From the NCBI GenBank assembly GCA_963921195.1, contig OY992537.1, forward strand, positions 178,887,021-178,951,020: 64,000 nucleotides of DNA, in the 5' to 3' direction. The translations under genes were made by a program, and so were the position numbers. This document shows, piece after piece, positions 1-10,919 of this stretch; positions within the stretch are counted from its first letter, which is position 1, and each line of letters begins with the position of its first letter. The notes under the pieces were generated by a model. It worked only from the letters and a program-made list of their open reading frames with translations, had not been told where the DNA came from and searched no databases. The stretch is from Pegoplata infirma. Its lineage: Eukaryota; Arthropoda; Insecta; Diptera; Anthomyiidae.

Positions 1-499
1 AATTTGAATTAATTTTTTTTTTGTTGACTTTAAAACTGAGTTAACAAATTTTTACTAATTAATTTGCTGATTTTTCGTAACATGTTTGTAAAGTGAAAAG
101 AGTGATTACTATTTAAGAAATTTCTTGTATAGCCTCCTATGCAAATCTCATAAGTTCTACTTAAGCTGAACTTAATGCTGTGAAAAAAAAATAAGTGAAG
201 TGTTAGTGTTTAAAGTGTTCGGTGAAATAAAAAGAAATGTCAACCTGAAAATGCAAAAAAAAAAATTACAAAATATTTTGTTAATTTTAGTTTACGAAAA
301 GTAACGAAATGTTTAGCTGAATTCAACTAATTTTTTTGTAAATATATACATAAAAATGTTACAAAATTTTCAGCTAAATTTTTAGTTAAAGTTACGGTGT
401 TTTTTGCTATATTCATTTTACGAAAAGTTAGCTAAATATTGCTTTTTTAGTTAAATTTCACTACATTTTTTGCTAACTTTACAGTTTTTTTTGAGTGTA
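1..499. repeat. Right part of a TA-flanked MITE (CACTCAAAA-end family)
   Basis: The AT-rich stretch ends in a run of T followed by GAGTG at 497 and the dinucleotide TA. This is the same end as complete elements at 4208, 21846 and 47994. The left end was not found and may lie outside the window. Words such as TTAGCTAAAT and TTTACGAAAAGT recur inside. No coding potential is seen; the short ORF overlapping its end at 470-712 has no recognisable composition. Confidence 0.4.
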
Positions 500-589
500 T
501 ATTCAACCTATTCATTTTTTTGTTTAAGAAGTAACACTCATATTTTTCAAACAAAACCAAAACATTATAAATGGGATTTAGAAGCAACT

Positions 590-715
590 GACACGCCCAT
601 TTTTTTTATTCCACTCACACTGCCACTCACTCGCAACCACGTGAGTAAAATTGATTTTCAATCACGCTCACTTGTGATCATGTGTCAATCACGCACAAAT
701 CTAATTATGTAACCA
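590..715. repeat. CACGTG/GTGATCACGC-rich repeat fragment
   Basis: Short words such as CACTCAC, CACGTGAG, GTGATCATGTG and CACGCAC recur. A similar cluster starts at 4855 with TAGAGATGGGCAC, which looks like a hAT-type terminus. I read both as pieces of one non-autonomous family with subterminal repeats, but found no paired ends. Confidence 0.3.
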
Positions 716-1454
716 TCTCTTGTTTATATGCATAGGTACATAAAATTACTACTAGCAATAAGATTTATGAATAATACCTGAATTACATGCATTTCTGAAA
801 AAAATTAAAAATGTCATATCACAAATCTTAGCATAACTCATTCATTTTTTAGCCGATTGTTATGTTTTTTGGTGTTTTGGAAAGCTACTTTACTATACTT
901 TTTTACAAAAATATAAAAAAAATTGTTTAATGATGCACTTTCAACTAAGAGTATAAAGAATATGACAAATTTTTCAAAAAATTGGGGTTTTTTAAACTTT
1001 ATCGATCGTAGCTCAGCCAATTCTTGATCGATTTTTAATATTTTTGTTTTGTTTAAAAGGTATGACTTATACCTTTCAAATAAATCCATAAAATCGAAAA
1101 TCTGTTGCACATTAACAAAGTAATAATTTTTTAAAATTGTAATTTAAGAATTGCCGTTTTTCAACACATTTGCCAATAAAAAACGTACTTAACGAAGTGA
1201 TCCAGAAAAACTATGAGTATATCAGTACTCTATGGACTCCAACCAACCCGAATTTTCATATGAGAACCCCTGCATATTTTTGGTGTAGCACAGTGTAATT
1301 AAAGCTATGATATTCTCATAGAATAATTTTCATTTTTGCAATTTGTCAGATTCCATTCTCAAGACTATTAAACAAATAAAAAACCATTTACTACAAGTAG
1401 CAAAGGGAATTTAAATGATAAATCGCTAATGTTCAAACAAAAATGTTAATACAG
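716..1454. other. AT-rich intergenic DNA, no gene seen
   Basis: No splice-supported or conserved reading frame is visible. Part of the segment after about 1300 resembles 48640-48900 (shared wording around a TTGTCAGATTCCATT core), which lies inside a hAT element, so this is probably old transposon sequence too. Confidence 0.4.
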
Positions 1455-1604
1455 ATTCAACTCTACATTCATTGAGAGTTCGAAGACAAAAATTGTATAA
1501 TCTCTTAGTAAGATCACGATCGTCAAATAACCAACACGATCGAGATCTCCCTAAGAGATTGTACAATTTTCTTCTTCTAATTCTCAATGAATGAAGAGTT
1601 GAAT
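1455..1604. repeat. Hairpin-forming inverted repeat (~65-bp arms)
   Basis: The left arm (1455 to about 1518) and right arm (about 1540-1604) are near-complementary: ATTCAACTCTACATTCATTG pairs with CAATGAATGAAGAGTTGAAT, and AATCTCTTAG with CTAAGAGATT. The spacer holds ACGATCG words. It probably is a small fold-back element. Confidence 0.6.
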
Positions 1605-1679
1605 ATGTATTAATAATTTTTGTTTGCGTTTTGCTTTAAAAAAGTAGACATTATTGCTGATAAGCTAAAATACAGCCAA

Positions 1680-1905
1680 TAATTGAAAGACTTACTGCAA
1701 AAACTTGTTAAGCAACATTATATTTTTTGTTGTTTTTCGCCTTCTACTGATGTTGCATTGACAGATTTTCGGCAGAGCTCTTGCTAAAACCCTCTGTACA
1801 AGTATCTTGGGCATGAAAGTTCTTAAAAAGATCTGTTGTCTACATTATTTCAAAAGTTTTAAGTAAAAAACCAGAGTTTTAACAATAAGCCTTTCAATTC
1901 AAAAG
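1680..1905 (+). pseudogene. Coding-like repeat remnant, diverged copy of 12262-12480
   Basis: Read in the + frame this gives fragments such as LLQKLVKQHYIF and CFSPSTD with stops. It matches the open 71-codon frame at 12265 (LLQELDKQHFIF, CFSPSAD). Keeping similar residues between the two copies suggests an ancestral coding segment, possibly from a transposon. I do not recognise the protein family. Confidence 0.3.
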
Positions 1906-1929
1906 TTTAGAAACAATAAAAAAGTTATG

Positions 1930-2125
1930 GGAAAAAGTCGAAAAAGTAGGACAACCCCGGACACTTTCTAAAAAAAGAAGTAGGACTGCCCCGGACGCCC
2001 TAAAAAAGAGGTCGATGTCCGGGGAAAAGAGGACGGATGGCAACCTTAATATAGTCAAACTGAGGTGGCGTCCTGCAACTTTTTTTAAAATTAGACACCA
2101 GCTTAAAAACATTATCATGTTAAAA
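1930..2125. repeat. Dispersed repeat with GGACGG / GGTGGCGTCCTGC ends
   Basis: It contains AGTAGGACTGCCCCGGACGCC, GAGGACGGATGGCAACC and then GAGGTGGCGTCCTGCAAC with ACATTATCATGTTAA. Parts recur at 3685-3805 (GGACGGATCGCAACC), at 4778-4852 and at 11357-11432 (both the reverse complement of the 2050-2120 part). This is a repeat family in pieces. GGTTGCCATCC, read on the minus strand, resembles a hAT-type terminus. Confidence 0.45.
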
Positions 2126-2313
2126 TTATCACTATTTGAGTTTTTCATAAATTTTTTTCTTCTACTTTCTAATGTAATTGGAAATTTCTGAAATACACAT
2201 GGAATTTTTGGAAATTCAAAAGGAACTTTCTTAAAAATATTTAGATATTTTGAAATGTAAATGGAAATTTTTAAAATACAAACCCTTTTCGGGAGAAAAC
2301 TTTATGAAACACA

Positions 2314-2911
2314 CACAGAAGAAAATAAAAAAAAAATTTGAGTAAATTTTTAATACTATTGAGTAAAAAATTACTCAATTTTCCACCAGTAAACGATTTA
2401 ATAGTATTGAGTAAACTTTTAATAAAAAATTATTAAATGCTGAATAAAAAATTTGAGTAAATTATTAATTCACACAATTAAATCTTTACTCAAAATTTTT
2501 TAATATTTTTAAGTAACTTTTTAATTGTGTCAAGTAAAAATTTACTCAAAATGCATCAAATTTGTTTTTTTAAAAAGTTAAAAAAGTTTCTAATTTTTTT
2601 TCCAAAAAAATTGCTTTTACAAACTTTACCAAATATACTTATGTCTTCAAGACAAAGTAAAATTTTATAAAGATGATTTCAAACTTTCATATACATATAC
2701 AAAAAACAATAAACTAAATGAGAATTCAAAACACCAAGAGAAAAAAAAAAATAAAAAAAAATAATAAATTTGTATTAAATTATTTACTCAAATTTTATTT
2801 TTAAATTTTGAGTAAATTTTTAATTGCGTCAATTAAAAAATTACTCAAATTTTTTTTAAAAAATTAAACAAGTGATTACTCAAATTTGTTTCCTCCATTT
2901 TTTTTTCTGTG
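2314..2911. mobile_element. MITE copy 1, TIR CACAGAAGAAAAT, flanked by CA
   Basis: The element begins CACAGAAGAAAATAAAA and ends with the inverted complement TTTTTTTTCTGTG. It is flanked by CA on both sides (2312-2313 and 2912-2913). The body is built from TTGAGTAAATTTTTAAT and its complement. It is almost identical to the next copy 29 bp downstream. No ORF is present. Confidence 0.8.
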
Positions 2912-2940
2912 CAACAGCTGACGCAGATATTTTCGCCCTA

Positions 2941-3540
2941 CACAGAAGAAAATAAAAAAAAAATTTGAGTAAATTTTTAATACTATTGAGTAAAAAATTA
3001 CTCAATTTTCCACCAGTAAACGATTTAATAGTATTGAGTAAACTTTTAATAAAAAATTATTAAATGCTGAATAAAAAATTTGAGTAAATTATTAATTCAC
3101 ACAATTAAATCTTTACTCAAAATTTTTTAATATTTTTAAGTAACTTTTTAATTGTGTCAAGTAAAAATTTACTCAAAATGCATCAAATTTGTTTTTTTAA
3201 AAAGTTAAAAAAGTTTCTAATTTTTTTTTCCAAAAAAATTGCTTTTACAAACTTTACCAAATATACTTATGTCTTCAAGACAAAGTAAAATTTTATAAAG
3301 ATGATTTCAAACTTTCATATACATATACAAAAAACAATAAACTAAATGAGAATTCAAAACACCAAGAGAAAAAAACAAAATAAAAAAAAATAATAAATTT
3401 GTATTAAATTATTTACTCAAATTTTATTTTTAAATTTTGAGTAAATTTTTAATTGCGTCAATTAAAAAATTACTCAAATTTTTTTTAAAAAATTAAACAA
3501 GTGATTACTCAAATTTGTTTCCTCCATATTTTTTTCTGTG
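2941..3540. mobile_element. MITE copy 2, same family, TA target duplication
   Basis: CACAGAAG at 2941 and TTCTGTG ending at 3540 are bounded by TA at 2939-2940 and 3541-3542. That is the duplication expected of Tc1/mariner-type transposition. The sequence differs from copy 1 at only a few positions, mostly homopolymer lengths, so both are young. Confidence 0.85.
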
Positions 3541-3918
3541 TACATATAGTGTTTTTTTTTCGAAATATAAGAATTTTTAAGTGTTTCTTTTAAAATTTTA
3601 TGCGCGTTTTGCTCTCAAAAAAATGGCATTTACTATCGACAAGCGAAAATACTGCGATGTCAATAATTAAAACGTTGTTCTGAAAAGTGCAAAAAGTAAG
3701 ACCACCCCAAACACTTTTTAAAAAAGAAGTAGGACTGCACCGAACGCCCTAAAAAAAAGGACGGTGTCCGAAGCAAAAAGGACGGATCGCAACCGTAGAT
3801 CTAATTCATTTTTTAACATTTTCTCATACAAAGTTTTCAGATCAATTTGTATTATTTCTATATTCTGTACAAAATTTTTATTTCAGAAATATTTTTCAAA
3901 AAAAATTTTACAATCTTT

Positions 3919-4030
3919 AAACATTTTCTTTTTCTGATATAATATTCTGAGACATTTCTAATTTAGTTTTTACATATAAACATTTTCTTTTTCTGATATA
4001 ATATTCTGAGACATTTCTAATTTAGTTTTT
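3919..4030. repeat. Tandem duplication, ~60-bp unit
   Basis: The phrase ACATTTTCTTTTTCTGATAT plus the following ~30 bases occurs twice in direct repeat. It contains TTCTGAGACATTT, related to the TCAGAATCTGAGA satellite at 26.5-28.8 kb. Confidence 0.7.
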
Positions 4031-4207
4031 TATAATTATCAGATTAATTTTTTTAAAAACTTTAGTTTTGGAGACATCCAAAATTTTATTTTCTAGAACA
4101 TTTTTCAAACAAAACTTTCCGATTCTGAGACATTCTGTACAAATTTTCAAAAACAGTTTTACTGACGTTAGATTTACAAGTTTTTAGATTTTTAGATATT
4201 TTTCCTA

Positions 4208-4437
4208 CACCCAAAAAAAAAACGTGGGTATTCAATACTAAAAATTTAACTAATTTTAATCCAAAAGGACCTAGTGCAGAAATTGGTAACCAATACTAAA
4301 ATTTTTAACTAATATTAGTCAAAACCAGTAAAAATTACTAATTTTAGTACTTTGAAGGTACTAAAATTAGTAACTTATTAGTAGATTTGAGTACAATATC
4401 ACTTACTAAACCTTTTACTGTAGAATTATTTTGAGTG
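4208..4437. mobile_element. 230-bp MITE, CACCCAAAA/CACTCAAAA ends, TA flanks
   Basis: It starts CACCCAAAAAAAA after TA (4206-4207) and ends TTTTGAGTG before TA (4438-4439). The body is rich in ACTAATTTTAGT words in both orientations. Non-coding. Confidence 0.7.
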
Positions 4438-5214
4438 TATTTTTTATAGTAGAGAAGTGTCATGTTCACAAAAATTTGTCCCTAAGAAAAATTTCTCTTC
4501 TTAATAAGAACTTCCAGAATGAGAGATATTTTTCATTGAAAATTTTCAGATTTAGTCACATTTTTTATTTTAAAGTTTTCAGATTTTCCCGTTAAAAATT
4601 TTAAGATTTAAATTTAAAAATTTTTTTAAATTTTTTTATAAAAAGTTTTCGGATTTCGGGACTTTTTCCTCGGAAGTTTTTTTTTTTTTAAAGTTCCCTT
4701 GTTTTCATTTTTCATCTTTTGCTTTCTTTCCGCCTCTTTTCCTTTCTTCTTTTCCTCTTTTTCCTTTTAACATGATAATATTTTTAGGCTGGTGTCTAGT
4801 TTTAAAAATGATGCAGGACGCCACCTTGTTTGACTGTATAAGCTACCGACTAGAGATGGGCACATGAGCAGATTAAAGCGTGATTCACGTGTGATCACGC
4901 GTGAGTGAGTGTGCGTGAAGCGATTTTTTTGCGTTAGTTTGCGTGATTTATTTTCTCTTCATATTTCCTTACGTACTAAAATAAGCAATAAAAAATTTGT
5001 AAAATTTGGTTAGAGTTTTATTCTAGTTCGAGGCCCAAAATCGAATATATATACATATATAAAGGCCGAATAAATACATTTTATTTTTATGTACCTTTTG
5101 GTACTAAAAATAAAAAAACAACATTTAACACAAAGTTTAGTACGACTTATCCTACCAACACTATTGTTTGGTTAGGCACTGTTGTTATTGTAAAATAACA
5201 GCAACACATATAAA
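4438..5214. other. AT-rich DNA with a pyrimidine tract and repeat fragments
   Basis: A T/C-rich tract spans about 4675-4770. A fragment of the GGACGCCACC repeat lies at 4778-4852, and GTGATCACGCGTGAG words lie at 4880-4945. No gene is seen. Confidence 0.4.
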
Positions 5215-5520
5215 AAATTTTTTTTCATCAATTTTTTTTTGCATCAAAAATTTTTTTTTTGATTATTTTTTATAATTTTTTTTATAAACTTTTTTTTCGT
5301 CAATCAATTTTTTTTCATCAAATTTATTTTACATCAAAAAAAAATTTCATCATTTCATCAACATTTTTTTTTCATTAATTTTTTTTTTTTTCTTATATAT
5401 TTTTTCTTTACATATTTTTTTTTTTTTTTTTATCAAAAATTTTTTTTCATAAACAATTTTTTTTTTCATAAAAAAATTGTTTTCTTCATCAAAAACTTTT
5501 TTTCATCAAAATTTTTTATT
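5215..5520. repeat. Degenerate poly-T / CATCAA low-complexity tract
   Basis: Runs of 6-12 T are punctuated by CATCAA and ATAAA. It ends at TTCACCAGGTCTAA, the same junction seen after the much larger tract at 11578-12230 (TTCACCAAGTCTAA). The two tracts belong to one repeat family. Confidence 0.65.
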
Positions 5521-6159
5521 ACATTTTCACCAGGTCTAAACTTCTGAAATGTCCATTTCTTTAACAAATGTACACTCAAAAAAAAACTGGTAAAACGCCT
5601 AGTAAAATAATCCCGTTCTACCAATATGTAACAATTTTCCTTGTTATTTAACAAAAAATCTTGTACTTTGCTCAGACGAGAACTACAGTTTTATTGGTAA
5701 CTAGCAGGCCCGCCCGGAACTTCGCCCCCGGTAATATTAAATACCTGATTTAAGAAGGATCAGAATAAAAGTCTCCATTTCTAAAATTCTTCCCTACAGA
5801 TTTTTTTTATTATTTAATTTTGATCGTTGAAGTCTTTCATAAAAACTATTTAGAATAAACAATAAAATTAAAGCAGCCCCGTTTAGCTCGGAATCATGTT
5901 CGTTTCGGTAAATAATGTTTTTGAAAATTTTCGAGTCCTTATATCGTAATTATTGAAACCATTTCATTCCCCGTTTCACTCCATTTCGTTCCCCATTTTA
6001 TTCCATTTTGTTCTGAATTCCAATTCATTTTGATCCATGTAGGCTTCATTCTTTAAAAAAAATAAAAGTTCCGCATTACAATAGTTTACCCTTATCCCTA
6101 TTAAAATCTTAATTTCCAGAATGATTTTTTGGGCTGGAGGATCCAACATTTCAAGTTAC

Positions 6160-7490
6160 TATGACCAAATTTTCAGGAGATAGAAAAAGTTTCAAAGTTC
6201 ACTACTTTGCACGTATTTGACCCAGTACAATAGGATTTTCCAAAAAGGACGTTTTTCAGAATGTTTTGAAATTAGATGAGTAGTTTGGTAGATTTTAAAA
6301 TTTTACGTCTTTTAACCTAAAGTGATCTTTAAAATGGGTGTGGTCCTCACCCTGAAAGAAAATTATAAATATTGGTGAAAACATTTTTGAAATCTCATAA
6401 TGAGTTTCGTATATTTAAAAATTTTACGTAGATGAACTGAAGCCTATGTCTAACCTGATGGACCATTCTTAATATTGGAGAAAACATTTTTTAAATGAGT
6501 AGTTTCGGATATTTTGAAATTTTACGTTTTTTGGGCAAAGGTGGGCGTAGAAGTAGGTGTGGTCGATGAGAGCTAACCCATGCCCACCCTGAAGCACCAT
6601 TTTTAATATATGTATATTGGTGATAACATTTTTAAATCGGATGAGTAGTTTGATCATATTAAAATTTTACGTTTTTCTTGCCAAATATGGACGTAGTAAT
6701 GGGCGTGGTAAATAAAACCTAGAATATTTCAACTCTCAAGGACCAAGTATTGGTGAAAAAATTTTGGAAATAGGATGAACATTTTTGGAGATTTTTAAAT
6801 TTTAGTTTTTTTGCCAAAAAGTGGGCGTGGTCGATAAATCCTAGCTTATGTCCACCCTGGAGGAACACTCTAAATATTGGTGAAAACATTTTTGAAATCG
6901 GATGAGACGTATAATAGATATTTAAATTTTAAGTTTTTAGGCCAAAAGTGGGCGTAGAAATGGGCGTGGTCGATGAAACCCAGCATATGTCCACTATGAA
7001 GGACCATTCCAAGCATGTATTAGTGAAAAAAATTTTAAAATCGGTTCAGTAGTTGTGGAGATTTTTAAATTTTACGTTTTTTGGCTAAAAGTGGGCGTAG
7101 AAGTGGGTGTGGTCGATGAAACCTAGCCTATGTCAACCCTGGAGGAACACTCTAAATATTGCTGAAAACTTTTTTGAAATCGGATGAGTAGTTTCATAGA
7201 TATTTAAATTTAAATTTTTTTACCAAAAGTGGGCGTAGATGTGGGCGTGGTCGATGAAACCCAGCATATGTCCACCATGAAGGACCATTCCAAGTATCTA
7301 TTGGTGAAAAAATTTTTGAAATCGGTTCAGTAGTTTTTGAGATCTTTCAATTTTACGTTTTTTGGCCAAAAGTGGGCGTAGAAGTGGGCGTGGTCGATGA
7401 AGCCTAGCCTATGTCCATCCTGGAGGAACACTTTAAATATTGCTGAAAACATTTTTGAAATCGGATAAGTAGTTCTGGAGATTACCCTCT
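6160..7490 (+). repeat. Tandem array, ~140-bp monomer with GTGGGCGTAG...GGGCGTGGTCGATGAAA
   Basis: GTGGGCGTAG or variants occur at about 6540, 6687, 6822, 6951, 7091, 7228 and 7370, spacing 129-147 bp. Each monomer also has GAAATCGGATGAGTAGTTT and CCTAGCCTATGTCCACCCTG. Seven to nine diverged monomers are present. Confidence 0.85.
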
Positions 7491-7495
7491 ACAAA

Positions 7496-7605
7496 CAAAC
7501 AAACAAACAAACAAAAAAACAAACATACAAACATTGCCTCTTTATAATATTAGTAAGTATAAGTAAGTAAGTATAAGTATAAGTATAGAATAGAATAGAA
7601 GTATA
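7496..7605 (+). repeat. Simple repeats (CAAA)n and (AAGTA)n
   Basis: An ACAAACAAAC run is followed by AGTAAGTATAAGTAAGTAAG and GAATAGAATAG. These form the 3' tail of the insertion that ends here. Confidence 0.8.
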
Positions 7606-7958
7606 GATTTTACAAATTTATTTTCGTAATTGTATTCTACCATTTTCAAAAGTTACTTTACAAAAAAAAATTGTAATTTTACAACAAAGTTTTTTAACAA
7701 GTATTCTAGTTGATTTACAAAAAAAATATTTACATATTTACAAAAATTATGTTATACGAGGATTTATGTTGCTTAACAAAAAAATAAAAAAAAAAATTTG
7801 TAAATTTTCTATTTTTTAAAGTCCCGGACAATTTTTTTTTTTATTAAAAAATATTTAAAAAAAAGTTGACAAAATTTTGAAAAATTTATTTTACAAAAAT
7901 GATTTTATTAAGAGGATTTATGTTGTTTAACTAAATTTTATTTTTTTTTTGTAAATTT

Positions 7959-8312
7959 ACCATTTTGGTTCGTAAATTAACCAATTTTTTAAACAGGTTT
8001 ACCAATTTTTTTTTAAGTTTACCATTTTTTTTTTTTAATTTTTCCGGTTTTAAAACAATATTTTTACCAATAAAATTGGTTATTTTACCAATTTTTGGCG
8101 CATTCAAAATTACGAGGATTTTAACTACCTCCTATTTACCATTTTGGTTTGTAAATTAACCAATTTTTTAAAAAGGTTTATCAATTTTTCTTGTAAGTTT
8201 ACCATTTTTTTTTTAATTTCTCCGGTTTTAAAACAATATTTTTACCAATAAAATTGGTTATTTTACCAATTTTTGGCGCATTCAAAATTACGAGAATTTT
8301 ACCTACCTCCTA
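7959..8312. repeat. 177-bp direct tandem duplication
   Basis: TACCATTTTGGTTCGTAAAT (7959) recurs at 8136 with a single change, and the similarity continues through TCCGGTTTTAAAACAATATT to CAAAATTACGAG. The duplication lies inside the right part of the 5573-8383 element. Confidence 0.8.
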
Positions 8313-8390
8313 TTTTACAAGAATAGCCTCGTAAAATCACGAGATTTTTTGGTAACTTTACAAGTTTTTTTTTTTTTTGTGTGTACAAAA

Positions 8391-8955
8391 AACAATTGAG
8401 AGTGTTAAAATTCTTTTGTGCCGAATGTTTTATACCAGTGGTCGGCAGAAAGAGAGTGTATAAATGCATTGGTATATGAATATAAACATGCATGTGTTTG
8501 TGCATTTCTTAAACAAAGCGACATCAACCAGCTTGTTGTTGTATTTTTATGCTCTTAGCTGTGAGTTTTGTTGACAATCGTGTTATATACGTGTTAATTG
8601 CCGATTGTGTTCGGCTCCAGCGTGCAATTGGGTGCCGACCACTGTTTTATACTCTCTAAAATGCAAAAATAGTTTTTATTAACTTATGTAATACACTCAT
8701 TTACCAAATTTACAGCTCTTGTTTTCTACAGACAGACATTTGGACGGTTGTATATAGCCAGAGTGTCTTAGAAATGGATCAATAATATATAAACTTAATG
8801 GGTTCCTCGACCGATATTTCAATTCGTTTTACATGGAATGACAAATGAATATAACATTATTTTTTCCAAAAAAAAACTTTGCTTTGGCAAGTACACCCAA
8901 ATCTACAGCAAAACATTATCATGATTTAATGTTTTGGGCAAGAGTACAAAATTCG
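8391..8955 (-). repeat. Diverged copy of the TTCGGC-hairpin / TATACCCTCC repeat family
   Basis: GAGAGTGTTAAAATTC, GTGCCGAATGTTTTATA and ACTCTC match the minus-strand head of the 33899-34602 copy. The rest (CTCGACCGATATTTCAATTCG, CAAAACATTATCATGATTTAATG) matches 12505-12790. A 209-bp hAT MITE interrupts it. Confidence 0.55.
8436..8644. mobile_element. 209-bp hAT-type MITE, 8-bp TSD TTTTATAC
   Basis: The terminal inverted repeats are CAGTGGTCGGCA (left) and its complement TGCCGACCACTG (right). The flanking TTTTATAC copies at 8428-8435 and 8645-8652 are identical. The uninterrupted relative at 12505 reads CTTTTATACTCTCC, which confirms the empty site. Confidence 0.92.
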
Positions 8956-9420
8956 CATGCATTTTTAATTTTTTAACTACCCGAAATTTTGGTCCTAGAC
9001 TCATCTTCAATTATACCGATTGACTTAGGACACGTTTTTGAGTTATAAAATTTATTGGTTTTAGGTTTAAACTGAGTTATAACCACAAATTCTGTTTTTG
9101 AGATGTGGTTTATTTTAAGTTTAACTCACCAATGTTGGAGAGTCTAATTCAGGTACAAAAACGTCAAAAAACACCTCTGATTTTCAAATATACTGGTTAG
9201 TGTTGCCATGTTGTGTTATTTTTTTCGAAAAAAGGTGCGATGATGGCAACTATTCTAATTGGAAATGCGATATTTGGTATGGCAATACCGCGTTAATCGA
9301 CATTTGCTAAACTTGAACTGAAATACAGAATGCTTGCCTAAACTTGGTTTTAATTAAATAAAGTTTAATAAAACTCCCGGTTAAACTAATTGTAAGTTAA
9401 AGCGATGTGTCAAAAACGCA
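8956..9420. other. Unassigned DNA between repeats
   Basis: Slightly higher GC than its surroundings. I see no reading frame, RNA gene or paired repeat ends. Confidence 0.4.
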
Positions 9421-10065
9421 GCCTTAGAACTCTTTAAGTCGGTTTAGAGACATCTGTCTGTCCGTCTGTCCATGTCAAAGCTGTGAGCACGTTACAGATC
9501 GCAATTATCAATTTTGAAATCCAAGTTTTTTTTGGTTAGGGGAAATTGTGAAAAACTTTGGAAATTGTGACCCTCCATATTTTCGTCCCCTGTCAACAGG
9601 GATTTAGTGAGCTGAAATTTGAATTCGTTTCCCACGCGGACACCCACCAACTTTAAACTTAAAATTATTCAAATTTTAAGTTTTTTATGCATTTTTTACA
9701 TAAAAAAGTAAATTTAGTTATTCAATTTATAAGTTTTTTACATGTTTTTTGTTATTAAAATATTAATTATTTTATTTTTAAGTTTTTTTGTATGCATTGT
9801 AAATTTTTTTAATAATAAAAATATTTTTAAATAACCACTTTTATTCGTTATTCTCATCGATTAATCGAATAATTTTTTAAAATTCAATTGTTTGACAAAA
9901 TTTAATCGTTTGATTCATCAATCGGAGGAATTCAATATAATCATGATTGATTTCGCTAAGAATGACCCATGTGTGTATTTTCTACACCAATAAATTTTGA
10001 CAGAAGATCCATTCTGGTGTAGGGTATTGTCTGGTCGGGCATGACCGACTGAAATTTCTTACTTG
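9421..10065 (+). repeat. TTCGGC-hairpin family relative with GTCTGTCCGTCTG
   Basis: It contains ATCTGTCTGTCCGTCTGTCC near the start. It ends GGTGTAGGGTATTGTCTGGTCGG plus a short hairpin (GGTCGGGCATGACCGACTG) and TTTCTTACTTG, the end signature of this family (compare CACTCTTACTTG at 34602). Around 9840-9960 there are AATCGATTAATCG words like those at 14.4 kb. Confidence 0.5.
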
Positions 10066-10403
10066 TTTTTTTTTTAGTAAATACATATTTCAGTTAAAAA
10101 CGATGAATACTCATAAGAACAAAGTACATAATTATCGATTAGTTTTCGGTAACAATAAATTTTTAAATTTTGTATAATTGATAAAAAGAAATTACTTACC
10201 CCATGTAGATATGTATGTAGGTAGGTATCCGATAAGAATCTACTTATTGTTAGTGATTAAACGTCTTAAATGTGTCGGTAAAGAAAGTTTATAAAAAAAG
10301 AATCGTAAAAGCATTAAAAATAGATTAAGGGAATGTTTTCCAACCTTTTTTTTAGCGAAAAACTCCAATAAAAAGTTGAATTTCTTTAAACTAGTGTAAA
10401 ATA

Positions 10404-10919
10404 TAGACTTGTGCTTAATCGTTCAATTGAGTGAGCGCTCATTCTCGTTCATTTCAGTTAAAAGACCTAGTTCGTTCATCTAGTTCAATCGCATTTTGAT
10501 CATGTCTGTTGGTCGTTCATCTAATTCAAATCGGTCAATTTTGGAGTTCGTTCAACAGTTCGTGATCGAATCATTTCGATCATGTCTGTTGTTTTGGCTT
10601 TCGTTCAAAATATACAAAAATGTTGAATAAAAACATTAATTAATTAATTGAAAAAAAAACTAAAATAAATATATACAATTTTTGTAAAAAAAAACCATAA
10701 ATGATGAGAAGCGTGCCAAAAGAGGAGAAAAAACTAACGCCTAATGACAAAATTAGCAAAAAAAATTGAACGACCGAACTGAAAGATAAAAATGAAAATA
10801 ACCAATTGAACTGAATGAACGAAAAGACCTAAAAGAGCTGAAATGAACGAACTAGATAAACCGCTCAGTTAAGTGAATAGTTCAATTGAACTAGTTCGTT
10901 CGTGAACGACACAACTCTA
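10404..10919. mobile_element. 516-bp hAT-type MITE, 8-bp TSD GTAAAATA
   Basis: It starts TAGACTTGTGC and ends CACAACTCTA, an imperfect inverted repeat. Exact GTAAAATA copies flank it (10396-10403, 10920-10927). Inside, GTTCATCTAGTTC and CGTTCATTT recur in both orientations near the ends, as is typical of hAT subterminal repeats. It sits in a fragment related to the Transib-type element of the 5S array. Confidence 0.9.

Larger units (their letters stand above)
5701..7609 (+). mobile_element. Non-coding retroelement-like insertion (CTAGCAGGCCCGCC...AATATTAGTAAG)
   Basis: It begins CTAGCAGGCCCGCCCGGAAC with CTTCGCCCCCGG and ends with an ACAAACAAAC run, TTTATAATATTAGTAAG and an AAGTA repeat tail. 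CCCG-rich heads and ATATTAGTA tails are known from LINE/SINE-like insect repeats; the exact family is inferred and uncertain. No reverse transcriptase frame is present. It carries the tandem array described next. Confidence 0.45.
5573..8383. mobile_element. Composite TA-flanked TIR element, CACTCAAAA/CACACAAAA ends
   Basis: The left end CACTCAAAAAAAAACTGG follows TA (5571-5572). The right end TTTTTTTTGTGTG precedes TA (8384-8385). Both inner ends carry TGGTAAA/TTTACC words, as in the 489-bp relative at 47994. The interior has been enlarged by a foreign insertion at about 5701-7609 and by a 177-bp tandem duplication. Confidence 0.6.

Noticed and set aside
470..712. 80-codon + strand ORF
   Set aside because: It starts in a MITE end and runs into a CACTCAC repeat; no homology or splice support.
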